Shown piece after piece: positions 33,192-47,310 of a DNA stretch of 64,000 nucleotides (position 1 is its first letter; each line of letters starts with the position of its first letter). The DNA is from Tillus elongatus (taxonomy: Eukaryota; Arthropoda; Insecta; Coleoptera; Cleridae). The stretch lies in contig OZ023265.1 of the NCBI GenBank assembly GCA_964006375.1, positions 160,220,118-160,284,117 of the forward strand, in the 5' to 3' direction. Both the position numbers and the translations under genes were made by a program. A model generated the notes under the pieces. The model was given only the letters and a program-made list of their open reading frames with translations. It made no database searches and had not been told where the DNA came from.

Positions 33192-33642
33192 TGTTCGCTC
33201 CTCGTATAGTGTAAAAGCAGTGGAATTTATAATCTTTATTTTGCGATAAGAAGAACAGACCAGAATTCCACGAATCGTCAAGAAGAACACAACTTAAGTA
33301 GTCAGCAACGCAAAACCGCGATATCATATAGTACCGCTACCTTAAAATTATATGTGTGTGTGATACAGTCAAACCAGCCTTAACAAATCCATTAAACGCA
33401 CCAGCAACCCAGGATAGCCTTTTCCGGGACACGCACGAGTTTCTGTGAGTCCAGTACTCGACAAGAGAAGAAATTCACAAAGGTAAGTGGCTTTTTGGTC
33501 ATTCACGAGTTTGCATCAATTTCCACTGCTTTTGCCCCTTCTCTTTTCATTAAAAACGTTACTTAATTAACAAACGCAAATTACAGTCCACTTTGTTCGT
33601 AATAGCCCGCTTAACGCCAATTTCTTCGCCCGCTCCAGCCCA
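33192..33642 (+). repeat. BEL 5' LTR
   Basis: Starts TGTTCGCTCCTCG and ends GCTCCAGCCCA; 451 bp. It carries a strong donor-like AAAGGTAAGTGG (about 33480). Confidence 0.92.
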
Positions 33643-34054
33643 TTTCTTGGCCCTTCTCAGCCGGATAGTTTTTTTGTCTCGGAAATAATACGCAAGTAAA
33701 TTTGGCTATTCAACTTTGTTAATTTTGAAAATAACTAAAGCGCGCTGGTTTAGCTGTATTCAATTCAGATTTTAAATTAATTTCCCGCAATTTTCATGTA
33801 TATATCGCTAGAACCTTTATAATTATAGAATTTTTAAAAGTTATTTTCTTATCGCAAGAATCCGCCATTCAGTTAAATTTTGCTTTATTTTGAACAACGA
33901 GCACGGCTTTAGGAGTCGACGCATATCATTTCACGCATATATCGCTCTTTGCTTCTGTTTCATTCTTATCAATTTGTACCTGAATAATTCTTGGTTTCAC
34001 ATTGGTACGTATATCTGTTATATTTCCATATACGAGGCCTATTCAATTAATATC

Positions 34055-34381
34055 ATGACTGACACTAAATTAAGGAAATACAAAAACCAACGCAATATTC
34101 AGCTATCTGAAATAGACACATTGTCTTCTCTAGCCCAGAAAGCCCAGTCAGATGTTTCGCTTTATAATTTACTTAGGGTTAGATCTTCCGAAATCGACTA
34201 TTTAAGGGAACAGTTTATTCAAACGCACGAAAATCTCGTTTCTGTAATTTTAAGTAGTGAACATGGAAACGCTTCTGATGAAACACTATTTACGCTGGAT
34301 TTATGGACGCTTATTTTGAAATTAAAGCCATTTGTTCTAGGTTATTCCCTGACAATAAAACAAATGTCCAGGAAATTCTAA
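34055..34381 (+). CDS. BEL Gag N-terminus (separate frame)
   Basis: The frame from the ATG at 34055 reads MTDTKLRKYKNQRN and a Leu/Ser helix region typical of BEL Gag N-termini, and remains open to 34381 (an upstream in-frame ATG exists at 33890). The last residues after ASDETLF belong to the wrong frame: the family continues with MDAYFEIKA in the long frame that opens at 34303. A one-base loss near 34290-34303 or a frameshift signal is needed to join them; I saw no classic slippery heptamer. Confidence 0.75.
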   Translation: MTDTKLRKYKNQRNIQLSEIDTLSSLAQKAQSDVSLYNLLRVRSSEIDYLREQFIQTHENLVSVILSSEHGNASDETLFTLDLWTLILKLKPFVLGYSLTIKQMSRKF

Positions 34382-37300
34382 ATTCAAATACAGCTGGTCT
34401 TAATGAAGGTGCTAAAGCAAGGCTAGCTAAAATAGAAATTCCTAAATTTAGAGGTGACTATAAAACCTTTAACACTTTTATCGATTTATTCAATGCCTTA
34501 GTACAGGACTGTCCCGCATATTCCGACATTGAAAAGTTTCATTATCTAACTATATCAGTAGAAGGCCCGCCGTTATCTCTAATAAGATCTTTGCCTCTGA
34601 CCGCTGACAATTATCAGATAGCTTATAATACATTAGTCACTCGTTATTCTAACAAACGTCTGCGTGCCCAAGAGCACTGGCATGCTATAGATAGCATTTC
34701 GAAATTTAATTCTGATGACCACGTCAATATTCGCAATTCGCTAGACATTATTTCGGAAAATCTTTCTGCTTTAAACACTTTAGGCTTTCCTACAGACCAA
34801 TGGGACTTTGTTATGTTTATGTTGGTGTCAAAACGCCTTGACAGGAACATGTTGACGAAATTTGAGTTAGACCACGCTTCCACCGAGGTCCCTACATTTA
34901 CGCAATTGCTTGACTTTCTAAATAAATATTGTATCGCTGGTGATGCTATGAATCAGAAGTCATTCCTTTCGCACTCTCAAAAGAAATATTCTGACAAATC
35001 GCAAGCTAGACCAACGCCTCGAACTTCCGCTTTTTTCGCTGATAATTTAAATTGTAAATCTATCTTACATACTTGTGTGTTTTGCAAAGATTCTTCGCAT
35101 TCTATTTATAATTGCTCCTCATTTTGTAATAAAACTCCAAAAGATCGCTATAATTTTGTTAAATCTTCTCGTCTTTGCCACAACTGTTTAAGTAGCCTAC
35201 ATTATCTTAACAAATGCAAATCTACCAGGTCCTGTCGCAAGTGTGGTCAGCGTCATCATACGCTCTTGCATTTTGATAAAAGCTCCGCGCCTATTCCGTC
35301 GCCAGTGTGTAATAACCCTTCCAGATCTCCAGTTCCTTCCGCTCCGCTCGACCAAGAGCAGGTCTTTGCTGCTTCTGGGATTGTATCTAATCAAACCACG
35401 GTCTTATTGGCCACTGCGCTGATTGAAGTTCTTGATAACCATGGAAATTATCAGATTATGAGATGCCTTTTGGATGGAGGTAGTATGATGTCTTTTATCT
35501 CGCAAAGGGCTTTTAAGCGTTTGGGGTTGCCTAAGCAAAACTGCATGTTTGCAATCAAAGGACTGGCATCTATGCAGACTTCTTCTCAGAGTGGTTGTGT
35601 AACGCTCACTGGAAGACCGGTTGGTCAAGATTCTTTCAATTTTACTGTCGACGCATTGATCTTGAACGCCATTTGTGATAATTTGCCAGCAACCGCTATT
35701 TGCTCTTCCAATTGGTCTCACATTCGCAATTTAAAATTGGCTGATCGCCATTTTAATCGTCCAGGTCAGGTCGATATATTGTTAGGAGCCGACGTTTTTT
35801 CTAAAATCCTTTTAAATGGACGCATTTCCGGTGGGGAAGGTCAACCTGATGCCGTCAACACCGTCTTTGGTTATGTGCTCATGGGTAAGATTGGCAACAC
35901 AGTTCATTCTTCTGCTGTCTTTTCTTTCTTGTGCAGTAACTTTGAATCAAATCTCGATCGCACCCTTAGGGATTTTTGGGAAGTGGAAAGTGTTCCGACT
36001 TCGTCGCATCACTCTAATGAAGATATTTTTTGTGAACATCATTTTAAGACTAAAATATCTCGCTCTCCTTCTGGCAAATATATCGTTTCGCTCCCATTTA
36101 AATCTGAGTCGCTGCCTATTTTTCCTGGCATTCGCGACCTCGTCGTCCAAAGATTTCTTTCCCTGGAACGCCGCCTTGCTAGAAACATGGACTTGTATAC
36201 CCAATATTCTGCTTTTATGAGAGAATATTTGGAACTAGGCCACATGAAACGTGTTTATGACAATAAAGATTCTCCCGACGCATATTATATTCCGCATCAT
36301 TGCATTTTGAAACCAAATAGCTTGTCTACTAAACTCAGGGTAGTTTTTAATGGTTCGGCGAAACTTCCCAACCAAAGCTCTCTTAACGATTGTCTACATA
36401 CTGGACCAAAACTACAACAAGATATTGCCACAATTCTGTGTCACTTTCGCCTTCATAATTATGTCTTGTGTGCTGACATCAAAATGATGTATCGTAACAT
36501 TCTTGTCGACCAATCACAGCATGATTATCAAAGAATTGTTTGGAGGTTTGCTTCTGATGAACCTTTGGTGGACTATAACCTGGTTACGCTTGTATATGGA
36601 CTAACGCCATCCCCCTTTCTCGCGATACGCACTCTTCATCAGTTAGTGAATGACGAAGGGGGCTCTTACCCGCTAGCTTCTGCCGCCATTTTAAACGACA
36701 CTTATGTTGATGATGTTGTAACCGGCTGCTCTTCTTATGAAGACGCAAAGCTTTTACAGTCAGAGCTGATCTCGCTTTTTGAACGAGGCGGCTTTGAGCT
36801 TAGAAAATGGTCTAGTAACTGTTCCGCATTACTTTCACATTTACCTCCGGAACATTTGTCGCAAAATCCGCTTATTTTTGGTTCACTGGCAAACGACACT
36901 CCTTTAAAAATTCTCGGTCTGCAGTGGAGTCCCTCTGAGGATACATTCTTTTTCTCAGTCTCGCCGTTGGGGAAACCCTGTACGAAACGCAACATGCTCT
37001 CGGAACTGGCCAGAATCTTTGACCCGCTTGGATTTCTTTCGCCTATTACTATTTTTCAAAAGATTCTAATCCAGTCGCTGTGGACTTCTAAATTAGATTG
37101 GGACCAAACCCCGCCCTCGCATATTGTTGAGGCTTGGAACCGTTATCGAAATGAACTCGGTTTACTAAGCAATTTACGCATTCCTAGAAAAATCCTTCCA
37201 CCTCATTCTGGATGTGGTTATGAATTACATGGGTTCTGTGACTCTTCTGAAAAGGGTTACGCTGCCGTTGTTTATATACGATGCCTCCGCCCTGACAAAA

Positions 37301-39228
37301 CAGTTCTTGTTCAGTTTGTTTGCTCTAAAACCAAAGTCGCTCCGGTTAAGAAACTAACCATTCCTAGGCTAGAACTGTGTGGTGCAGTTTTGTTGGCGAA
37401 ACTCCTATCGTTTCTTCTGAACGTTTATCAGACTCGCATGACTTTCGAAAGAATTTTTGCCTGGTCAGATTCGCAAATCGTCTTGAGTTGGATCAAATCT
37501 TCGCCTCATCGTTGGAAAACCTTTGTGGCAAATCGAGTTGCCTACATTCACGAAAGGGTTTCTTCTGAATTTTGGCATTATATAGATTCTGCTAATAATC
37601 CCGCCGATATCGCCTCTCGAGGTGTTCATCCTTCTCAATTTCTCGCCCATGATATTTGGTTCAATGGTCCATCGCTACTATGTCGTTCTGAGCTGTCTGC
37701 CTGCTCCCCGTCTTCAGAGCTGCAGTCTGAAGAGGTCTCTGTTGAGGAAAGGACAGTTTCGCTTTTAACATTTACAGGTGAAGAAAATCTGCTTGATGAT
37801 TTGTTAGAAAATCATTCTTCTTTACATTACATACAGTCTATTTTGTCATACGTATTACGCTTCGCTTTTAATTCTAGACATTCTTCTATTGCGAAATTTG
37901 GACCGCTATCTCGGTTAGAGCTTCATGATGCTCTGACCCTTCTGGTCAAGCGCACTCAAGCGGTCTACTTTGAAAAGGAGTTATCTAGTAAAAAATTCCC
38001 TAAGTCCTGGAGAAAACTCGCCGTATTTCAAGACAGTACTGGTCTTTTGCGTGTAGGTGGTCGCTTGACTCACTCAAGTTTGTCTTATGAGCGAAAGCAT
38101 CCGCTCTTACTTCCACAAAAGTGCCGACTCACGGTGCTTTTAATTGAACAATACCATAAAAGGTATCTTCATATTGGCCCTCGCACTCTTCATTTTTTGT
38201 TGTGTCAGAATTTTTGGATTTTGTCTGCAAGACGTGCCATAAACACTGTTATTTCGAAATGTATGCCATGTTGGAAAATAAAGCCTCAACCTTATCAGCC
38301 ACCTATGGGTGACTTACCCCTTTCTCGAGTTTCGCAAGTCAAACCATTCTCGCATACTGGGGTAGATTTTGGTGGTCCATTCGCGATTACTATGAATCGA
38401 TACCGAGGTGCTAAAACCTCTAAGGCATATATTTGCCTCTTTGTGTGTTTCGCGACTAAGGCTATACATCTAGAACCTGCCTGTAGTCTTTCGACTGACG
38501 CTTTTCTCGCTGCCCTCCAACGATTTATTGCTCGTCGTGGTCGATGTGATAATCTCTATAGTGATTGTGGTACAAATTTCGTTGGCTCCGCCAAGGAGCT
38601 TAAACGCATTTTTTCTGATGCAACTGCTAGGGAAGGAATCCATTGGCATTTCAACCCCCCTTCTGCCCCACATTTCGGTGGTCTTTGGGAATCTGGTATC
38701 AAGAGTGTAAAATCTCATCTCTCTCGTGTTGTTGGCCAACAAATCCTATCGTACGAAGAATTCTACACTGTCCTGACGCTTATAGAATCTGTCTTGAACT
38801 CCCGACCTTTAAATCCCATGAGTTCGGATATCGATGACATTCACGCTTTAACTCCTGGACACTTTCTTCATATGGAGCCAGTTTCTACGCTTCCAACTCC
38901 CGATTTGTCGTCTGTCCCCTTAACTCGTCTGTCAAGATGGCAACTTCTCCAACGTATGCACCATGATTTTTGGATTCGCTGGCACAAGGAGTACCTTCAC
39001 ACCCTACAACAACGAAGCAAGTGGCTTGACGCTGGTGCTCTTCCTACTATTGGGGCGATGGTGGCCGTGAAAGCTGAAAAACTTCCGCCTTCTAAATGGC
39101 TACTAGGTCGTCTATTGTCTCTAATTCCTGGTCCTGATGGTGTCGTAAGAGTTGCTATTGTAAAGACCTCGAATGGTATCCTTCGTCGCCCTTTGGTGAA
39201 GTTGTGCCCGTTGCCAACTAATGACTAG
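34303..39228 (+). CDS. BEL/Pao Gag-Pol polyprotein (DUF1759, PR, RT, RNase H, IN, DUF5641)
   Basis: 1641 residues. Gag DUF1759 region near 40-170 (KIEIPKFRGDYKTFNTFIDL), Cys/His knuckles about 265-325 (CRKCGQRHHTLLHF), protease with CLLDGGSMMSFIS (Asp-Gly-Gly where Asp-Ser/Thr-Gly is usual), RT with LCADIKMMYRN and the catalytic YVDDVV near 800, RNase H with LHGFCDSSEKGYAA, integrase with a zinc finger, HTGVDFGGPF, YSDCGTNFVG and LWESGIKSVK (three acidic catalytic positions), and a DUF5641 C-terminus ending LVKLCPLP. The frame has no stop. No env follows. Only the missing in-frame Gag start keeps it from being a complete single polyprotein. Confidence 0.93.
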   Translation: MDAYFEIKAICSRLFPDNKTNVQEILNSNTAGLNEGAKARLAKIEIPKFRGDYKTFNTFIDLFNALVQDCPAYSDIEKFHYLTISVEGPPLSLIRSLPLTADNYQIAYNTLVTRYSNKRLRAQEHWHAIDSISKFNSDDHVNIRNSLDIISENLSALNTLGFPTDQWDFVMFMLVSKRLDRNMLTKFELDHASTEVPTFTQLLDFLNKYCIAGDAMNQKSFLSHSQKKYSDKSQARPTPRTSAFFADNLNCKSILHTCVFCKDSSHSIYNCSSFCNKTPKDRYNFVKSSRLCHNCLSSLHYLNKCKSTRSCRKCGQRHHTLLHFDKSSAPIPSPVCNNPSRSPVPSAPLDQEQVFAASGIVSNQTTVLLATALIEVLDNHGNYQIMRCLLDGGSMMSFISQRAFKRLGLPKQNCMFAIKGLASMQTSSQSGCVTLTGRPVGQDSFNFTVDALILNAICDNLPATAICSSNWSHIRNLKLADRHFNRPGQVDILLGADVFSKILLNGRISGGEGQPDAVNTVFGYVLMGKIGNTVHSSAVFSFLCSNFESNLDRTLRDFWEVESVPTSSHHSNEDIFCEHHFKTKISRSPSGKYIVSLPFKSESLPIFPGIRDLVVQRFLSLERRLARNMDLYTQYSAFMREYLELGHMKRVYDNKDSPDAYYIPHHCILKPNSLSTKLRVVFNGSAKLPNQSSLNDCLHTGPKLQQDIATILCHFRLHNYVLCADIKMMYRNILVDQSQHDYQRIVWRFASDEPLVDYNLVTLVYGLTPSPFLAIRTLHQLVNDEGGSYPLASAAILNDTYVDDVVTGCSSYEDAKLLQSELISLFERGGFELRKWSSNCSALLSHLPPEHLSQNPLIFGSLANDTPLKILGLQWSPSEDTFFFSVSPLGKPCTKRNMLSELARIFDPLGFLSPITIFQKILIQSLWTSKLDWDQTPPSHIVEAWNRYRNELGLLSNLRIPRKILPPHSGCGYELHGFCDSSEKGYAAVVYIRCLRPDKTVLVQFVCSKTKVAPVKKLTIPRLELCGAVLLAKLLSFLLNVYQTRMTFERIFAWSDSQIVLSWIKSSPHRWKTFVANRVAYIHERVSSEFWHYIDSANNPADIASRGVHPSQFLAHDIWFNGPSLLCRSELSACSPSSELQSEEVSVEERTVSLLTFTGEENLLDDLLENHSSLHYIQSILSYVLRFAFNSRHSSIAKFGPLSRLELHDALTLLVKRTQAVYFEKELSSKKFPKSWRKLAVFQDSTGLLRVGGRLTHSSLSYERKHPLLLPQKCRLTVLLIEQYHKRYLHIGPRTLHFLLCQNFWILSARRAINTVISKCMPCWKIKPQPYQPPMGDLPLSRVSQVKPFSHTGVDFGGPFAITMNRYRGAKTSKAYICLFVCFATKAIHLEPACSLSTDAFLAALQRFIARRGRCDNLYSDCGTNFVGSAKELKRIFSDATAREGIHWHFNPPSAPHFGGLWESGIKSVKSHLSRVVGQQILSYEEFYTVLTLIESVLNSRPLNPMSSDIDDIHALTPGHFLHMEPVSTLPTPDLSSVPLTRLSRWQLLQRMHHDFWIRWHKEYLHTLQQRSKWLDAGALPTIGAMVAVKAEKLPPSKWLLGRLLSLIPGPDGVVRVAIVKTSNGILRRPLVKLCPLPTND

Positions 39229-39439
39229 TAGTAGTAGTATTTGTTTCTAATTTAATTTAATTTTTTATTTTAAGTCTTTTTATTGTTTTGTGGATTCTTG
39301 CTAACCGGGATAATCATTTATTTTGTTTCTTGTTCTCTTTTTTCTTATCCGCCGCATGTTATCGCTTCTCCTTCGCGTTAATTATTTTTGTTGTGTAGAA
39401 AAATGTCTTGCTTATAGCAGCCATTTTGGCCGGGCGGGA

Positions 39440-39890
39440 TGTTCGCTCCTCGTATAGTGTAAAAGCAGTGGAATTTATAATCTTTATTTTGCGATAAGAA
39501 GAACAGACCAGAATTCCACGAATCGTCAAGAAGAACACAACTTAAGTAGTCAGCAACGCAAAACCGCGATATCATATAGTACCGCTACCTTAAAATTATA
39601 TGTGTGTGTGATACAGTCAAACCAGCCTTAACAAATCCATTAAACGCACCAGCAACCCAGGATAGCCTTTTCCGGGACACGCACGAGTTTCTGTGAGTCC
39701 AGTACTCGACAAGAGAAGAAATTCACAAAGGTAAGTGGCTTTTTGGTCATTCACGAGTTTGCATCAATTTCCACTGCTTTTGCCCCTTCTCTTTTCATTA
39801 AAAACGTTACTTAATTAACAAACGCAAATTACAGTCCACTTTGTTCGTAATAGCCCGCTTAACGCCAATTTCTTCGCCCGCTCCAGCCCA
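39440..39890 (+). repeat. BEL 3' LTR
   Basis: 451 bp, matches the 5' LTR throughout by eye; followed by target duplication GGCAC. Confidence 0.92.
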
Positions 39891-39895
39891 GGCAC

Positions 39896-41690
39896 ATATG
39901 TCTTGTTTTTAAAAGAAGGATATGTGGTTAGCATTATAACCTATATAGAAGTAACAATTTACCGTATTTCATTAAAATAGCTTTGTGGTTTCAAAAAGTA
40001 CAAACATTTTTCGAAAACAAACTTTAAAGGTTCAGAAAAAACTGGTCCGATTTTCCTGGACAACGAACCTCTTCAAGATATTTACACACCTGCCAAGATA
40101 TAATTATTCACAAACAGCTTTATGACCAATTTTTTTTTTAAAAATCTGAATGTTTCTTTTACAAGAAAGCACAAATTTTTTTTCACAAAAAATTGCCTTC
40201 ACTCAGTAATGTTAGGTGCATTAAATTATATTTTTCACGAAATGTCGATAACTTTTTTTTACAATAACTTACTAAACATTTATTATTAATTACCAACATA
40301 TCACAAAAATCTTACAAAAAATTATTTCTACAGAAACACTAAGAAAACTTTTCAAATTCAGTCACTATTTGAGAGCGCCTGTATGCAGTAACACCATTTT
40401 TTCAACAAGTAATAGAAACAAAAAGCTATTGGAATGAATCATTTCCATGGGGTATCGGTAGCTTTTGGTCAAAACGCCGTATCTCAATTTGTGATAGGTG
40501 CCAAAAAGGTAAAAAGTTGCAAAACAATTGAAATAACTAAAAAACGATGAACGATATCATCTTTTTTTCTTACAAACATGCGTTTTAATTCGATATGAAA
40601 TGCGAAAATGCAACAACATAAGAGGTGTTCTATTAAAAGGTGTGCATCACCAACAACTTATGGGCCAGCCTGTGTTGTCAAAATTGGGTTTATAAGATTT
40701 AGCTCGAGACACCCTATAATTAATTTTTTAATTTCAAATTTTTTTATTGTTTATATTTCTTCCATTTTCAAAAGGTATGGATACAGCAATAGTAAATAAG
40801 TGTTGAAAAGAGTTTAAGTACGTTATGGTAGCGAATTTTCATAAAAATATTTCAAATTGCGATAAGTCAATTTCCCATTAAACTAGAATCTTCAGTTTTG
40901 ATACATAGTAAAACCTATATAAAAGCAACGTAGGTACTAAATTTAAAAAATAACACAATGAGCTTCACAGATAATTACAAATTTGTTTTAAAAATCGTTT
41001 TTTGTTATTTTGTTTGCAGAGACTGGTTCGATTAAGTTGATAAAAACGGATCACCCAAGCGATTAATATGGAATAATACTTACCTGCCATCTTTAATTTC
41101 ATAGGTGCATTCCGTTTGTAAATAAAATTTAAAATTTCCGTAAATTTTCAGATAAGCACATGGGGGGTGTTAAGAATTTTTTTTCAGTAACATGCTTAGA
41201 ACCCCTTCTGGATGCCCAAACCGCAAGAAAATTTTCTTGCAACCAGCCCAGAAGAAAGTTACGGCACCAGGATTAAATAGGGGTTCTGGGCGGGGAAGAA
41301 GATAAAAAGGAAATAGTAGCGCAAAGTGCGAAAGGAACAGCTTAGTTGGACCTCTATAAGCTACCTTTTTCCCATTTTGCAGCTATACCTCCTTAAAATC
41401 CTGTTTACCGCGCGCAGAACCTCTATGTGCCGTAACTTTCTTAGGGGTTGTTCCCAAGACATTTTCCTTGTTTACATTGTTCTTGTTTATGCATTAAGAA
41501 TGATTGTAGGCGTGGAGAAGGGGAAGGTGAAACCTCGCGACGAAGCAGCGAACCAAGGTATTCCATTTGTGTTATCATTTCATTTTTTAAAATATTTTTC
41601 CAAAACTGATTTTGAGGTTGCCTTGTTTGTCAGTCTTACATAGTAAGCTGCAATATTTTATCATTTTCAAACAGTATGGATACAGCAACA
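39896..41690. other. Degraded A-repeat text and unassigned DNA
   Basis: A-repeat fragments occur at 39896-40130 and about 40560-40860 (AGAGGTGTTCTATTAAAAGG, GCGAATTTTCATAAAAAT). A more GC-rich unassigned block lies at 41160-41560 with a perfect palindrome GCAAGAAAATTTTCTTGC (41224-41241) and a distant 16-bp inverted pair AAGAAAGTTACGGCAC (41252-41267) with 41427-41442. No coding sequence found. Confidence 0.5.
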
Positions 41691-41694
41691 GTAA

Positions 41695-42450
<756 letters not shown>

Positions 42451-42572
42451 ATAACGAGCTTCCCGGATAACTACAAGTTTCTTTTAAAATACCTTTTTTG
42501 TTGTTTATTGTTTGCAAAGACTAGTTCGATTCGGTTGACTAAAACAAAACCATCCAAGCAATTAATAAGAAA

Positions 42573-43290
<718 letters not shown>

Positions 43291-43535
43291 ACCTGCCATA
43301 TTTATAATTTGGCAGGTACATTCCCTTTGTAAATAATAATTTTTTTTTCTGAGAAACTCTTGTAACTTGAATAAAATTTGTAACACAATTTTTTTAAAGA
43401 GACTTGGAATACTTAATTATCATATCTACCAAATTTTAATTTTGTAGCTTTATAGAAAATATTTTTTTTTTAAATAATCGCTAACTGGGACTCTAAAATC
43501 GATGCCCAAGGTCCATTTAAATTTTAAGAATTAGT

Positions 43536-44563
<1,028 letters not shown>

Positions 44564-44699
44564 ATAATATATCTTACTAATAGTGTACAATTCTGATGAA
44601 ACTTCACGAGTATAACGCGTCCCGAATTTGCTCTAATCAACAGAATTAGGTATGAGTTATTTTATTCCATAGATACTGAAAATAAAACAAATCACTTAC

Positions 44700-46225
44700 C
44701 GATAACATTGGTTTAAATTATTGGGATATGGGTTCGGATAACCTGGTGAATGGAAATAACCTTTGACAAAATTTAGTTCGTAACATCTACTACTGATTTC
44801 TCCTTCAAATCCAGGTTGGGGTCCAGGATATGGACCTGGTGCATTACCTCCTCGACAAACTGGCAAATTGTGTCTGTTATCAAAATATAACTCATTTAGT
44901 TGTTTCTTATTCCAGTCCAAGCAGTATCCATAATCTTGTAGATCTGGCACAACAGTACTCATTGAAGATATATCAAGATAAGTTGTATATTCCCTTCTAT
45001 TTCTCGTAAAATCGTAATCATAATCAGGAAGCGCGTAATAATAGAAATATCTTACAACTCTTGCACTGAGGTCACTAACTGGATCTTCAAAAATATCTAC
45101 ATCTTCATTGACCAGTTTCACTGGTTCTATAGATGCTTCTTCAGTGATATTTGGTAACGGCCCAACTTCTGTCGATATTTTTGAACGAAAATTAAATCCC
45201 ACTGGGGTGATTTTTAGTTCCGAGATTTCTGAAGGTACGTATTTTGTGGGACATTCATCTTGGATCAGTTCGAGAACAAAACCAGAATAAGCATCCTTGA
45301 TGTTACCACGGTTTTTGAATCGCAAAATCTTAGGTTGATTGTTGTAGGTGTCGAAAGTTGTCACAAGCTTAAGTTCGCTTTTGCAGCCACAAATAAGTTT
45401 CTTGTCGATTTTCAAGAAGCCATTAGCGCACTGATTATTTGCGGGTGGACTTAACCAGAAAAATAAAATGTGAATTCTTAATCTGCAAATATTTTGATTG
45501 GCTTTAAAAATTCTGTATTGGCAGTCATACGGTTTGCTAGCAGTTTCTGGAAAACCAGGACTCGTCAGGATGAGTCTCCTAGAATTGTACTTGTTTGAAC
45601 AACATTGCTGTATATTATTTCCCGGGCTTGGACCGTCAAGCTGGGGATTAATTGGAATTACTAAATCTTTAGTATCATAAGATACGGTAGTATCCCCGTT
45701 CGTGTTAATTTCTGTTAAAGCTGGATCTACGTCGTCATCTAAATTATGTTTACATTTTGATCTAGTTACCAGAATTTTATAACCTCTTCCTGAACCATCT
45801 CCGTCTGAAACGAATCTGATTTCAAGTGCACCATTTTCCGAATAATATTCCTTGGTGTCGTTTTTGAAACCACACACAGCATCCTGATCCTGGATTTCCA
45901 AACGATCCTTGACACAACCCGGAGAACTTTCAACATTAAAATCTAAGAATTGGAAACTAAAAAACGTTGGACAAATAGGCCCTTTAATTAAATACGAACA
46001 ATCAAAGTTATTCTTGTAGTTACTGGGATAATCCTCGGATTGTAACACAAATTGGCCATTTGTGAAAACTTCACCACACGCACTATTAAAAGCTTTGGTG
46101 CTTAATACACTTTTGTCAGTTTTATTGCCGTCCCGGGTTGTTCTTGATGAACGAGATTGTAAAGTACACTGCGAATTGAACACGATAAGCACAAGAAACG
46201 TGTATAACATATATAACCAAGGCAT
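44700..46225 (-). CDS. Exon 1: signal peptide, CUB1, CUB2, start of CUB3
   Basis: This exon encodes residues 1-508 plus two bases of codon 509. The start ATG at 46225 is followed by a hydrophobic stretch (LYMLYTFLVLIVF), a typical secretory signal ending near the Cys at residue 20. CUB1 (about 50-158) begins CGEVFTNGQF and has paired cysteines and the pattern SFQFLDFNVESSPGC. CUB2 (about 208-325) begins with CCSNKYN and contains the turn SPGFPE typical of CUB repeats. Residues 330-440 form an acidic linker with Tyr-rich DYDYDF. CUB3 starts at about 481 with a second SPGYPNPYPNN turn. The exon ends at CG just before GTAAGTG, so the in-frame stop read two bases later is intronic. The transcription start and promoter were not resolved; upstream minus-strand sequence has only a weak TTTATAC motif near 46330. 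Confidence 0.92.
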
Positions 46226-46739
46226 GGTGAGTCGCGTCTGAAACCTCGCGAAGATTTGACGATCTGAATGCCGTTAAGAGCTTTTTAACAAGCTGCGCTT
46301 AGTCTTATTCCTGTTTTTCATTCCGTAGTGTATAAACAAAGGCTCGCCGAATACCGCATCCTCAGGAAATGTAATGTTTGAATATTAAATGAAATTTACG
46401 TGAGAAAAAGAAAAATTAAACAGCGTAAAAATATTTACACACATGATTCATCTTTAACTCGAACAATAATAAACGCAGGCTTGGCGATTATTACATTTGC
46501 GTATCCTGTTAAGACTATCTTCATTGACCAGAACGTTTAAATAATTATCTTTCTGTCGTAATTTGAATATGCATAGAATATAATATACAGGGTGAAATGC
46601 TTTCAAAACATGTACAGTTGATAGATCAAACATATAACTGTAACCATCGGCGCAGCCTAGAAAAAGATATTGCGAATGTATAACTTAAACAGTTTTGTAT
46701 TATACGTGACGCAGCTAGTGTGTTATCGTGGCGAATTTT
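46226..46739. other. Presumed 5' flank of the CUB gene
   Basis: About 500 bp upstream of the start codon. Weak minus-strand TTTATAC near 46330 and TTAAAAAGC near 46285; neither is a firm core promoter. A CAGGGTGAAATG repeat-type end occurs at about 46590 and a worn A-repeat start at about 46705. Confidence 0.35.
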
Positions 46740-47310
46740 ACATAAGATAAGGTTAGAGATAAGGGTCCTGTTGATGCCCTTTTGCATATGCTTTATCAAT
46801 TTGGCGTGGAGGTAGCGGTTGTTGAATGGATAGCTTAATTTCTTTTTGATCGCTCTTTTCATATCACGGTTGGTTTTGCTCTTTCACACTCAGGTAGTCT
46901 GCTCAGCGGTATTTCTCAGGGATCGGTTCTAGAGCCCTTGTGATTTCTTGTTAATGTTACACATCTGAAGTATTGTATAACGCCCAAATTCTTAATGTTT
47001 GCTGATCTAAAAGTTTTCAATGTGTCTTTTAAATCAGCCGGTTTGCATTACGGTATCGATGCGCTACTGGAGTGGTCCCGAAAGTGCTTCTTTAGTTGGA
47101 CATGTTTGTTGTGTTACATCTGGGCTTTGGTAATCCTCGTATAGCTTATATTATCACCTGTCTTTCACTAAAACTGTCTTGACCTGGGTGTCATTATTAC
47201 TGTTACACCGGAGAAGGTTTCAGACGCTGTTAAAAAATAAGTGGCTTAGCTGCCTAATATTTAAGACTTTTGGGCTTCCATCTACAGACTGCTTCACCTA
47301 AATGTACACC
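46740..47310 (+). pseudogene. LINE reverse-transcriptase remnant (third copy type)
   Basis: Plus-strand frames read LLSGISQGSVLEPL, then KFLMFADLKVF (worn catalytic FADD box) and HYGIDALLEWSRK, the palm and post-catalytic blocks of a LINE RT. Stops and frameshifts are frequent. Confidence 0.6.

Larger units (their letters stand above)
33192..39890 (+). mobile_element. BEL/Pao LTR retrotransposon, very recent insertion
   Basis: LTRs 33192-33642 and 39440-39890 are 451 bp each with no difference seen. A 5-bp target duplication GGCAC lies at 33187-33191 and 39891-39895. The internal part has a long gag-pol frame with one frame break near its start. The purine-rich GGCCGGGCGGGA stands immediately before the 3' LTR. 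It lies in intron 1 of the CUB gene in the opposite orientation to it. Confidence 0.95.

Noticed and set aside
35947..36204. Minus ORFs inside the BEL polyprotein
   Set aside because: Antisense shadows with no domain features.
41083..41105. ACTTACCTGCC resembling a minus-strand splice donor in intron 1
   Set aside because: The sequence upstream on the minus strand is repeat-like (similar text near 43290) and exons 1 and 2 already join in phase without it.
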